Below, piece by piece: positions 1-6,502 of a stretch of 64,000 nt of DNA. The stretch spans positions 350,826 to 414,825 of the forward strand of contig LT827125.1 of NCBI GenBank assembly GCA_900169975.1. The letters are read 5' to 3'. The stretch is from Pseudoflavonifractor sp. Marseille-P3106. Its GTDB lineage: Bacteria; Bacillota; Clostridia; Oscillospirales; Oscillospiraceae. Numbering within the stretch: position 1 is the first letter of the stretch; each line of letters opens with the position of its first letter. Under the pieces are notes generated by a model. That model did no database searches. It saw nothing but the letters and a program-made list of their open reading frames with translations, and was not told the DNA's origin. The position numbers were made by a program, and so were the translations under genes.

Positions 1-2
1 CT

Positions 3-155
3 GAGAAAGGGCCGCTGAACGGGAAGTGCATCACGGGGAAAAGCCCGACCGGGCATTGTGGGGCCGCCGCCTACTGCTCGGAGCCATACGATTGCTGCGC
101 CTCCTGTTCCTCTGACTGCAATATGCGGTGCGGCTGGCTCAGGGAAAGGAAATAA
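3..155 (+). CDS. C-terminal part of a cysteine-rich phage protein (partial)
   Basis: An open frame enters from the left edge and stops at 153-155, giving about 50 residues with at least nine cysteines, including closely spaced CC, CxxC and CNMRCGW motifs. Paired cysteines of this kind suggest a metal-binding tail. From memory, ParB-like phage proteins of Clostridia can end in a similar Cys/Trp-rich tail, but the N-terminus lies outside the window, so the function is unassigned. Only eight bases separate it from the next gene. Confidence 0.55.
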   Translation, partial: EKGPLNGKCITGKSPTGHCGAAAYCSEPYDCCASCSSDCNMRCGWLRERK

Positions 156-162
156 CTGACCT

Positions 163-990
163 ATGAATATTCACAAGACCGACATTGAGTGGTGCAGCCA
201 CACATGGAACCCTGTAACGGGGTGTAAGCACGGGTGCGAATACTGCTACGCCCGGCGCATGGTGTCCAGGTTTGGCCCGCACCCCTGCGAGCGGCCCATC
301 ATTGAGCCGCTGGAGGTACTGCCCAAGGGGACCGGGTGCTACTACGTGGAGCAGCCTACCAAGCTCTGCGACGAAAACGGGGAGCCTGTGCGCTCCACCC
401 CGTACCCCAAGGGCTTTGCCCCCACCTATCACGCCTACACCATGGACTATCCTGAGAAGCGGAAGACGCCTGCGCGGATATTCGTCTCCAGCATGGGAGA
501 CCTGTTTGGGGAGTGGGTGCCGGACATCTGGATTGAGGATGTCTTCGCTGCCTGCAAGCGAGCGCCGCAGCATACCTACCTGTTCCTCACCAAGAACCCG
601 CAGAGGTATCTTGACATGGGCCATGCCGGGAAGCTCCCCATGGAGCGGAACTTCTGGTACGGGACCACGATCACCGGCCCTGAGACGGAATACTTTGGAG
701 CTTCCTGCGTCAACACGTTCCTGAGCATCGAGCCGCTGCTGGAGCCGTTCAGCGCGGATGACTGCGCCGGTTTCCGGCGGCTCGGTGAGCCTCTTTGGGT
801 CATCATCGGAGCCATGACCGGACCGGGGAGCAAGCGAAAGCAGCCGAAGCGGGAATGGGTAGCGGCCATCACGGAAGTTGCTCAGTCTGCCGGGGTCCCC
901 GTCTTTATGAAAAACAGTCTGAAAGACCTGTGGGGCGGCCCTCTCATTCAGGAGTACCCCGAGGGTATGGTGCGGGTAGACGGAGAATAA
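163..990 (+). CDS. DUF5131 / phage gp37-gp68 family protein, radical-SAM-like
   Basis: 275 residues. The N-terminus reads IEWCSHTWNPVTGCKHGCEY followed by CYA, so cysteines 21, 25 and 28 form the CxxxCxxC pattern typical of radical SAM iron-sulfur clusters. The protein matches the phage Gp37/Gp68 (DUF5131) family, whose reaction is not established. The ATG is preceded by a weak purine-rich stretch and the gene opens the early operon seen here. It could be a radical SAM enzyme modifying nucleic acid or protein; that is inference from the cysteine motif only. Confidence 0.8.
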   Translation: MNIHKTDIEWCSHTWNPVTGCKHGCEYCYARRMVSRFGPHPCERPIIEPLEVLPKGTGCYYVEQPTKLCDENGEPVRSTPYPKGFAPTYHAYTMDYPEKRKTPARIFVSSMGDLFGEWVPDIWIEDVFAACKRAPQHTYLFLTKNPQRYLDMGHAGKLPMERNFWYGTTITGPETEYFGASCVNTFLSIEPLLEPFSADDCAGFRRLGEPLWVIIGAMTGPGSKRKQPKREWVAAITEVAQSAGVPVFMKNSLKDLWGGPLIQEYPEGMVRVDGE

Positions 991-1005
991 CTGGAGGGAG
1001 AACTA

Positions 1006-1302
1006 TTGAAGAAGCGAAGCTGCCGGAGGACCGGCTTTGAACAGGAGCAGCACGACCGGGCAATCCGGGTGCGGAAGATGACCGACGCTCAGCTCTGTGC
1101 CTACCTGGATGAGCTGGAGGCCCGCAACCAGCCCATCGTCATCTCGCAGGATGAGCTTGAGAAAGTCATCAACGGCTTTATTGACAGCCTGGCTACCAGG
1201 AGCGACACCGGCCTGCGGGTCAGCGACGCCACCATCCGCAAAATCCGGGCCATGGCCGTTGAAAATGGCTACCTCCGGCCTACTGGCGGAGGCGAGGCAT
1301 GA
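1006..1302 (+). CDS. Hypothetical early phage protein (TTG start)
   Basis: 98 residues, start TTG at 1006 preceded by GGAGGGAG at a suitable distance. The sequence is basic at the N-terminus and helical throughout, with no recognised domain. The last codons overlap the next start (ATGA at 1299-1302), showing translational coupling in the early operon. Confidence 0.55.
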   Translation: MKKRSCRRTGFEQEQHDRAIRVRKMTDAQLCAYLDELEARNQPIVISQDELEKVINGFIDSLATRSDTGLRVSDATIRKIRAMAVENGYLRPTGGGEA

Positions 1303-1490
1303 GCGAGCACCGAAAGAAAATCACCATCCGCGTATCGTCGCAGACAGCCTACCACCTGGAGGCCGAGGCTGAGCGCCTGGGCATATCCCCTGGGCGCGTG
1401 GTGGATGAGCTGATGAGGGCGGCCAAATTCTGTGGAGAAGTGTGTGGAATTTGTGGAAAACACCACAAAAAGCAAACAAATAAGCCTTAA
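1299..1490 (+). CDS. Small protein with ribbon-helix-helix-like N-terminus
   Basis: 63 residues. The segment KKITIRVSSQTAYHLEAEAE followed by a second predicted helix (ISPGRVVDELMRAA) is the beta-alpha-alpha layout of ribbon-helix-helix DNA-binding proteins. The C-terminus has CxxxCxxC and ends basic. It probably binds DNA as a dimer, perhaps regulating the early operon; that is inference from the pattern. Confidence 0.55.
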   Translation: MSEHRKKITIRVSSQTAYHLEAEAERLGISPGRVVDELMRAAKFCGEVCGICGKHHKKQTNKP

Positions 1491-1508
1491 AAGTTAGGAG
1501 AGTAGACA

Positions 1509-1826
1509 ATGGGCATCTACGGTGCGGCGCTGAGGGAGCTTGAGCAATACCGGAGGGATGAGGCGGCGGGCCTGCTGCTGCGCCTGCCGGTCCCCCTGGG
1601 GGCTACGGTATGGCGGGTACGGGATAACCCGGTCTGTCACTATGGGGTCCGGGAGGCTGAGAAATTCCTCTTTGGCCGAGTAGTCACCCCGCGCCGCATC
1701 GTGGAGCCTACGCCCTTTACCCTGGCCCTGCTGGACGCCTGGGGAAAGACCGTATTCTCCACCGAGGCTGAGGGGAGGACGATGTTAGAGCATGACACCA
1801 AGCGAGAGGGCGAAAGCGGCCCTTAG
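1509..1826 (+). CDS. Hypothetical early phage protein
   Basis: 105 residues, ATG preceded by TTAGGAGAGTAGACA. No motif recognised; the middle holds a Trp/Arg-rich beta-strand-like section (GATVWRVRDNP). Small proteins of this type are frequent in Clostridia phage early operons. Its 3' end overlaps the RecU-like gene by 35 bases in another frame. Confidence 0.5.
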   Translation: MGIYGAALRELEQYRRDEAAGLLLRLPVPLGATVWRVRDNPVCHYGVREAEKFLFGRVVTPRRIVEPTPFTLALLDAWGKTVFSTEAEGRTMLEHDTKREGESGP

Positions 1827-2328
1827 ATACCAGAACCGGAAGAACCGCGCCCAGGGAGCCTTTTTTGAGCAGATGATAAACGGGGCCTGCGACTTCTACC
1901 GGAGCCGCCAGATCGCTGACATTGAGAAGACGCCGGAGCCGATGCAGCCGACTAAGGACCTGGGCGGCGGGAAGTTCATCGCGCACTACACCAGCACGGC
2001 TCAGGCCGACTACAAGGGCTTTCTGTTCGGAGGCCGGGCGGTCAACTTCGAGGCCAAGTACACCGACGTTGAGAAGATGACCCAGGACCGCGTGACAGCG
2101 GACCAGACGGAGCGCCTGGAGCGGGCGCATCAATTCGGAGCCGTGGCCTTTGTCCTGTGCTCCTTTGGGTCCGTGGGATTTTACCGCATCCCATGGACAG
2201 TGTGGCGGGACATGAAAGGCCGGTTTGGGCATAAGTACATCACGCCCCAGGAGGCAGCGCCCTATGAGGTCCGCATCGGCGGCCCCGGTGTGCTGTTGTT
2301 CCTGGAGGGATTGGAGGACAGACCATGA
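1792..2328 (+). CDS. recU: RecU-like Holliday junction resolvase
   Basis: 178 residues resembling the RecU family of Holliday junction endonucleases. Visible signatures are ADYKG (around residues 66-70) and FEAKYTD (around 81-87), carrying the Asp and Glu-x-Lys of the nuclease core, and the downstream YRIPW motif. Phage RecU-like enzymes resolve branched recombination or replication intermediates before packaging. The start overlaps the upstream gene by 35 bases and the stop overlaps the next start (ATGA at 2325), so it is embedded in one operon. Confidence 0.8.
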   Translation: MTPSERAKAALRYQNRKNRAQGAFFEQMINGACDFYRSRQIADIEKTPEPMQPTKDLGGGKFIAHYTSTAQADYKGFLFGGRAVNFEAKYTDVEKMTQDRVTADQTERLERAHQFGAVAFVLCSFGSVGFYRIPWTVWRDMKGRFGHKYITPQEAAPYEVRIGGPGVLLFLEGLEDRP

Positions 2329-2552
2329 GTAATTTCCAGAAAGACGTCCAGCTTCTTGCGGACCTCCAGGGCCTCATTGAGAAGCGGGAGAAGCAAGTCA
2401 ACCCGCCGGAGGGCAGCACCGCCATCATGGGCGCGATCTCGCCGGTGCTGCGGGCCGCTATGCCGGCCGCACAGAAAGCGGCCCAGCGTGAGCTTGACAT
2501 CCTGGTCCGGGTGAAAAACCGCCTGGGCGAGCTGATGGAGGGTCAGAGATGA
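2325..2552 (+). CDS. Hypothetical phage protein
   Basis: 75 residues, helical and charged (KDVQLLADLQGLIEKREKQV), with an alanine-rich middle. No recognised family. Coupled to recU by an ATGA overlap and to the next gene by another ATGA overlap. Confidence 0.5.
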   Translation: MSNFQKDVQLLADLQGLIEKREKQVNPPEGSTAIMGAISPVLRAAMPAAQKAAQRELDILVRVKNRLGELMEGQR

Positions 2553-2773
2553 GCGCCCGCCGGGAGCACCGTCTCCGCAACCTGGAGCGCCGGGTCGCGG
2601 AGCTGGAGACCATCGCCGCTACTCCGGTGTTCATCCACACCAAGGGAGACGGCGGAGAGGACTACGTTTTGGAAGCCGTGTGGAGCAAGGAGGAAGCCGA
2701 CACCCACCCCGACAAGCGGCTGAGCCTGCTGGACCGGCTCAAAAATATCTTTACTGGAGGACATGAGAAATGA
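2549..2773 (+). CDS. Small coiled-coil phage protein
   Basis: 74 residues. The N-terminal RNLERRVAELETIAA segment has heptad spacing typical of a short coiled coil; the remainder is acidic. Similar short proteins sit in front of Gp49-type genes in Clostridia phages. Both ends overlap neighbours by four bases. Confidence 0.5.
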   Translation: MSARREHRLRNLERRVAELETIAATPVFIHTKGDGGEDYVLEAVWSKEEADTHPDKRLSLLDRLKNIFTGGHEK

Positions 2774-3255
2774 AACAGTACATCGGGACCAAGATTATTG
2801 AGGCCGAGCCTGCCTACCGCTGCATGGACGGTCAGGGGCGCGTCACCATCACCGATGACCCGTCCGAGGCGTTCCCCAACTTCCCCAGCGTGGAGGACGG
2901 CTACCGCGTCCGGTATGCGGACGGGTATGTGAGCTGGTCCCCCAAGGACACGTTTGAGCGGGCCTATCTTCCCCTGGAGACCAACAAGGAGCTGCGGACC
3001 GGCAAGCCCAGCATCAGTCAGGAGATGGTGGACAACTTCATCCTGGAGACCTGGACGCAGACCGCCGGGGAGAAGACTACCATCGTCCGGGCCATGCTGC
3101 GGAATGGCTTTGAGCTGGTGGAGGCGTCTTCCTGCGTAAGCCCTGAAAACTACGATGAGAAGCTGGGCCGCGAAATCTGCATGAAGAAAATCAAGGACCG
3201 CGTCTGGTATCTCCTGGGCTTTCTGCTCCAGACTGCGGTTAATGGCGTCAAGTGA
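2770..3255 (+). CDS. Gp49 family (N4 gp49 / Sf6 gp66) phage protein
   Basis: 161 residues. The C-terminal half (residues about 78-160) carries the signature of the N4 Gp49/Sf6 Gp66 family: SQEMVDNFILETWTQTAGEK, then VRAMLRNGFELVEASSCV and a final helical WYLLGFLLQ segment. The N-terminal half is a strand-rich region with YxVRYADGYVSWSP. The family is common in tailed phages and prophages, function unknown. Start ATG overlaps the preceding stop by four bases. Confidence 0.8.
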   Translation: MKQYIGTKIIEAEPAYRCMDGQGRVTITDDPSEAFPNFPSVEDGYRVRYADGYVSWSPKDTFERAYLPLETNKELRTGKPSISQEMVDNFILETWTQTAGEKTTIVRAMLRNGFELVEASSCVSPENYDEKLGREICMKKIKDRVWYLLGFLLQTAVNGVK

Positions 3256-3272
3256 GCTGTGGAGGTTTAGGT

Positions 3273-3590
3273 ATGGATAAGAATATTGCCGATCTGCTGG
3301 AGCTGATTAAGGCTCACCCGGAGCTGCCCATCGTCCCGATGGTGGACAGCGAGATTGTCTGTGATGAGGGCTACGCCCGCTGGCTGGGGTCCTGGGGCGC
3401 GGCCAGCGTCACAAAGTACCTGGTGTCGGAAGAGCACATCTTTTTCTTTGACGATGAAGATGTTGAGGCCCTCCTCATCGAAGTAAAGGGGTACGATGAA
3501 TTTCTCTCCATGACGGATAAGGAGGCCCAGGAAGCCTACAACGCCCTCCCCTGGGTGGAGTGCATCGCCGTAGACATCAATCTGCCATGA
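3273..3590 (+). CDS. Hypothetical acidic phage protein
   Basis: 105 residues from the ATG at 3273, chosen over an in-frame GTG at 3252 because GGAGG at 3261-3265 sits seven bases upstream. The protein is acidic with a strongly charged FFDDEDVEALLIEVKGYDEF section and no recognised domain. The stop overlaps the next start (ATGA). Confidence 0.5.
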   Translation: MDKNIADLLELIKAHPELPIVPMVDSEIVCDEGYARWLGSWGAASVTKYLVSEEHIFFFDDEDVEALLIEVKGYDEFLSMTDKEAQEAYNALPWVECIAVDINLP

Positions 3591-3877
3591 GCTGCTATGG
3601 GTGCGCCTGCGATCACTGTCTCTACAATGCGGAGCTTGAGGCGTGGTACATGACGCCGGGCGAGGTCCAGAACGCCGAGGACATCTGCTTCTGCTGCGAT
3701 GAGTGCAAGCACTACGACGGCGACTTCTCCAAGCGCAGCCAGTGGCGCCCGGACTGCCCAAGGCACAAGCTCCCGGAAAAGTACCTTGAGATGCAGAGGA
3801 TAGTCGAACAGCGGAGAGCGAGGGCCGCAGAGACGCGCCGGAGAAACTTCCAGATCATAAAGGGCGGGAAGCCCTGA
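3587..3877 (+). CDS. Cysteine-rich zinc-finger-like phage protein
   Basis: 96 residues from the ATG overlapping the preceding stop. Cysteines occur as CYGCACDHC near the start and CFCCDEC near residue 36, followed by CPRHK, giving several potential zinc-binding pairs; the C-terminal third is a basic helix. Probably a small metal-binding protein; function unknown. It ends the early operon. Confidence 0.55.
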   Translation: MSCYGCACDHCLYNAELEAWYMTPGEVQNAEDICFCCDECKHYDGDFSKRSQWRPDCPRHKLPEKYLEMQRIVEQRRARAAETRRRNFQIIKGGKP

Positions 3878-3889
3878 GCAAATAAAAAA

Positions 3890-3950
3890 GCCGCCTCCCC
3901 CGGAGGGAAGACAGCCCGTGACAAAGCTATTTTACCACATGGGAGGCGAC
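3890..3950. promoter_or_regulatory. Inverted repeat pairing with the ribosome site of the next gene
   Basis: GCCGCCTCCC at 3890-3899 is complementary at nine of ten positions to GGGAGGCGAC at 3941-3950, the purine-rich sequence just ahead of the ATG at 3958. The long-range stem could hide the ribosome site. A smaller CTCC/GGAG hairpin lies next to the left arm. No T-run follows, so this is not an ordinary terminator. Confidence 0.35.
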
Positions 3951-3957
3951 AAAATCA

Positions 3958-4467
3958 ATGGGCAAATCACAGGAGAACATCAGGGACATCATCATGCAGG
4001 CCGTTGAAGCCGGACGCATCTCTGCCGAGCGCACCGCCAAAGATGCTTTCAAGGCTACTGAGCGCCGTCTCTACGGCCTGCCCACCCTGAAAATCAAGCT
4101 GGAGGATGACCTTGAGCGGCTGGAAGAGTTCAAGCTCTACGGGCCGCGAGAGCGGAGCAAGAGCATCACCCGGTTTGTCAAGAACGGGAACCGGCTCACC
4201 CCGGATGAGATATGGGAGGCCGTTCTCATGGACATGGAGGCCACCATCGCGGCGGACCGCTATGAGATTGAGACCCTGGAGCGTGCGCTCGCCACGGTCC
4301 GGGATGACCCCTATTACCGGGCGCTGTCCGGGAAGTACCTGGATGACGTGGACGATAGGGACATAGCTGAGGCCCTGGAGTGTGATACCTCCACCGTCTG
4401 GCGGCACCGAAAGAGGCTTGTGCAGCGCGTCGCAGTCTGGCTATACGGCGCGGAAGCCTTGAGATAA
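3958..4467 (+). CDS. ArpU/RinA-like phage late transcriptional regulator (sigma-region-4-like)
   Basis: 169 residues. The C-terminus has a helix-turn-helix resembling sigma-70 region 4: LDDVDDRDIAEALECDTSTV followed by WRHRKRLVQRVAVWLYG. The middle part resembles the helical DUF1492/ArpU/RinA type regulators that switch on late genes in Gram-positive phages. Its place between the early operon and the terminase operon, just ahead of two promoters, fits that role. The RNA polymerase contact is inference. The upstream inverted repeat may affect its translation. Confidence 0.65.
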   Translation: MGKSQENIRDIIMQAVEAGRISAERTAKDAFKATERRLYGLPTLKIKLEDDLERLEEFKLYGPRERSKSITRFVKNGNRLTPDEIWEAVLMDMEATIAADRYEIETLERALATVRDDPYYRALSGKYLDDVDDRDIAEALECDTSTVWRHRKRLVQRVAVWLYGAEALR

Positions 4468-4472
4468 GGGCT

Positions 4473-4515
4473 TGCAATTTTGCCGTGCAATTTTACAATT
4501 TGACGGTGCAATTTA
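4473..4515 (+). repeat. Three TGCAATTT repeats overlapping a promoter
   Basis: TGCAATTT occurs at 4473, 4486 and 4507, the third lying in the spacer of the promoter at 4500-4528. The spacings (13 and 21 bases) suggest protein-binding sites on one or two DNA faces. They may be binding sites for the regulator encoded immediately upstream; that is inference. Confidence 0.45.
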
Positions 4516-4528
4516 TCTGTGTTATACT
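4500..4528 (+). promoter_or_regulatory. Sigma-70-type promoter ahead of the late operon
   Basis: TTGACG at 4500-4505 and TATACT at 4523-4528 are separated by exactly 17 bases. It faces the terminase/structural operon and lies about 140 bases before the first gene. Confidence 0.65.
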
Positions 4529-4604
4529 CATCCACAATGAAAGAGTGTGGGTAGAGAAAACCGTCATAAATACCAAGTTCACGGCATATTTTTTGGGAAA
4601 ACCT

Positions 4605-4633
4605 GTGACAAAAGCCCTGAAATGTGGTATAAT
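4605..4633 (+). promoter_or_regulatory. Second sigma-70-type promoter
   Basis: GTGACA at 4605-4610, 17-base spacer, TATAAT at 4628-4633. An AAAGGAG ribosome site and ATG follow at 4650-4667, so this is the probable proximal promoter of the HAD-like gene. Confidence 0.7.
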
Positions 4634-4666
4634 TACGGTAGGAAAAAGCAAAGGAGTAACTAACCT

Positions 4667-5143
4667 ATGAAAAACATCTGCCTACTCGATCTAAACTACA
4701 CCCTGGTAGGAAACCAGGCGGACACGCGAATGCTCCGGCCATTCTCCCGGCGCATGGAGGCCGAAGAGTACCGGGCCGATCTGATTGAGGCCATCCGGGA
4801 TGACTATGTTATCATCGTGACGGCCAGACCGGACTACCAGATGAAGCAGACTATGGCGAACATCAAGCGGAAGACCGGCTGGCAGCCCCAGGAGTGGTAC
4901 TTCAACGACATCAACGCGGAGCCTCCGGTCTTCAAGGAGAGCGCCCTCCGGCGCTTCATCCTGCCCCGGCACGGCGCACAGAACGGCCCGGAGGGGGCGC
5001 ACTACTACGCGGTGGAGAGCAATCCGAAGACGCGGGCCATGTATGCGCGGTTCGGTATTGAGGCCGCCCCCTATGACCGCTTCATCAAATCGGCGGGCAT
5101 GGCGAGGGTCCCGGCTTTCGACCAATGCAGCTTATTCGGATAA
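4667..5143 (+). CDS. HAD-superfamily-like phage protein
   Basis: 158 residues. The N-terminus MKNICLLDLNYTL occupies the place of the HAD motif I DxDx(T/V), but the second Asp is Asn (D8-L-N10). VTARPDYQ around residue 53 matches the (S/T)-containing motif II, and YYAVESNPKTR near 125 resembles motif IV. HAD enzymes are phosphatases or nucleotidases; the Asn in place of the general acid could mean altered or no phosphatase activity. First gene after the promoter; a terminator follows. Confidence 0.55.
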   Translation: MKNICLLDLNYTLVGNQADTRMLRPFSRRMEAEEYRADLIEAIRDDYVIIVTARPDYQMKQTMANIKRKTGWQPQEWYFNDINAEPPVFKESALRRFILPRHGAQNGPEGAHYYAVESNPKTRAMYARFGIEAAPYDRFIKSAGMARVPAFDQCSLFG

Positions 5144-5161
5144 CTGAATATCAGCCACCAG

Positions 5162-5189
5162 GCGGGACGCGAGAGCGCCCCGCTTTTTT
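5162..5189 (+). terminator. Rho-independent terminator
   Basis: GCGGGACGC (5162-5170), loop GAGA, GCGCCCCGC (5175-5183), then TTTTTT. The nine-pair stem has one mismatch. It lies between the HAD-like gene and the first ParB-like gene, so downstream expression must come from read-through or antitermination. Confidence 0.75.
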
Positions 5190-5217
5190 ATTGCCCAAAT
5201 CTGAAAGGAGTGGAAGC

Positions 5218-5829
5218 GTGGAAACCAGAGTAATCAAGCTGGCCGACATCAAACCGGCCCCCTATAACCCCAGGGTGCAGCTCACGCCCAAGGACCAGGA
5301 GTATAAAGCCCTGGACGCGAGCATTGAGGAAAACGGCCTGGTCCTGCCTCTCATCGTGAACATCCGGGACAACTGCCTGATCGGAGGACACCAGCGGCTT
5401 TCCGTCCTGCTGGCCGCCGGGGAGACGGAGACAAACGCCGTCGTGGTGGATATGCCGGAGGCCCAGGCCAAGGCGCTGTGCATCGCCCTGAACAAGCTGG
5501 ACGGCGAATGGGACTACGGCCAACTGGCCGACATCATCCGGCAGCTCATCGACGATGGAGAGAACCTACTCGCCACCGGCTTTACCCAGGCAGACATTGA
5601 CGATCTCCTGGGGGAAATCGGCGGTGAGCTGGGCGAGGATGAGGAACCGCCCTCCCTGGGCAAGAAAGAGGACACCGCCGACGGCATTAAGTGTATCGTG
5701 GGCGACTTCTCTTTCCGTCTGGAGGAAGCGGAGTTTGAGGACCTTATGGCAGACGTCCGGGAAAAGGTGGGCTTTACTCAGGAGCTTGTCTGCGCGGAGC
5801 TGAAAGGGAGGCTTTTCGATGAAGTATGA
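5218..5829 (+). CDS. ParB/Srx-fold phage protein 1
   Basis: 203 residues from GTG at 5218, chosen because AAAGGAG lies seven bases upstream. Near residue 10 it has IKPAPYNPR and then LIGGHQRLSVLL, the PxNPR and GGHQR signatures of the ParB N-terminal nuclease-like domain, followed by an ALNKLDGEWD segment and an acidic C-terminal region. Such phage proteins are DNA-binding or NTP-binding accessories placed near terminase genes; the exact role is unknown. First of three consecutive paralogues, overlapping the next start by 11 bases. Confidence 0.75.
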   Translation: METRVIKLADIKPAPYNPRVQLTPKDQEYKALDASIEENGLVLPLIVNIRDNCLIGGHQRLSVLLAAGETETNAVVVDMPEAQAKALCIALNKLDGEWDYGQLADIIRQLIDDGENLLATGFTQADIDDLLGEIGGELGEDEEPPSLGKKEDTADGIKCIVGDFSFRLEEAEFEDLMADVREKVGFTQELVCAELKGRLFDEV

Positions 5830-6502
5830 AACCAGACTGGAGATGCTGAAGCTCTCCGACATCGTGGCCGCCCCGTATAACCCCCGTGAAGACATCGAGA
5901 GCGGAAGCGATGAGTACAAGGCCCTGCGCCGGAGTATTGAGCTTAACGGCATGGTGGAGCCGCCGGTCGTGAACCTCCACAATATGCGCTGCATTGGTGG
6001 TAATCAGCGCCTTGTGGTCCTCCGGGACCTGGGATGGAAAGAAGTGCTCTGCTCCGTCATCGACCAGCCGGACGAAAGCAAGGAGATGAAGCTCTGCCTT
6101 GCCCTGAACCGCATCGAGGGCCGCTGGGACACCGACCGCCTGGGCGAGCTGCTGCGGGATGATGAGGTCCTGGAGTTTGAGACCGGCTTTGACCGCGATG
6201 AGGTCCTGGTCTACCGGCAGCTCGGCGGGGACGGCGAGGGCGAGGACGCCGACGATGACCCGGATTGGGACCAGGACGAAGACCCGGACGCCGAGGACGC
6301 CGACGGCGAGGAAGAGGACGAACCCGCCGGCGGTGACGATGAGCCCGCCATGGGGACTACGGTTGTCCGAATTGGACACCTACACTTCAAGGTCGAGGTC
6401 CCGCGCTACAAGCGCCTGGTCGAGAGCATCCGGGACGCCGGTATCTTCGACCAGGGAGAAATTGCCCAGGAGATGAAACGGAGGTTGCTGCGCCATGATT
6501 AA
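5819..6502 (+). CDS. ParB/Srx-fold phage protein 2 with acidic linker
   Basis: 227 residues. AAPYNPRED near residue 18 and CIGGNQRLVVL near 60 give the ParB-like fold, with Asn in place of the His seen in its neighbours. A run of about 35 Asp/Glu-rich residues (around 138-172) links to a C-terminal domain that contains HLHFKVEVPRYKRLVESIRD. It overlaps both neighbouring genes. The three paralogues probably arose by duplication and may form a mixed complex; that is inference. Confidence 0.7.
   Translation: MKYETRLEMLKLSDIVAAPYNPREDIESGSDEYKALRRSIELNGMVEPPVVNLHNMRCIGGNQRLVVLRDLGWKEVLCSVIDQPDESKEMKLCLALNRIEGRWDTDRLGELLRDDEVLEFETGFDRDEVLVYRQLGGDGEGEDADDDPDWDQDEDPDAEDADGEEEDEPAGGDDEPAMGTTVVRIGHLHFKVEVPRYKRLVESIRDAGIFDQGEIAQEMKRRLLRHD

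Noticed and set aside
4485..4670. A 61-codon frame in the promoter region
   Set aside because: It spans both promoters and has no ribosome site; sequence looks random and AT-driven.
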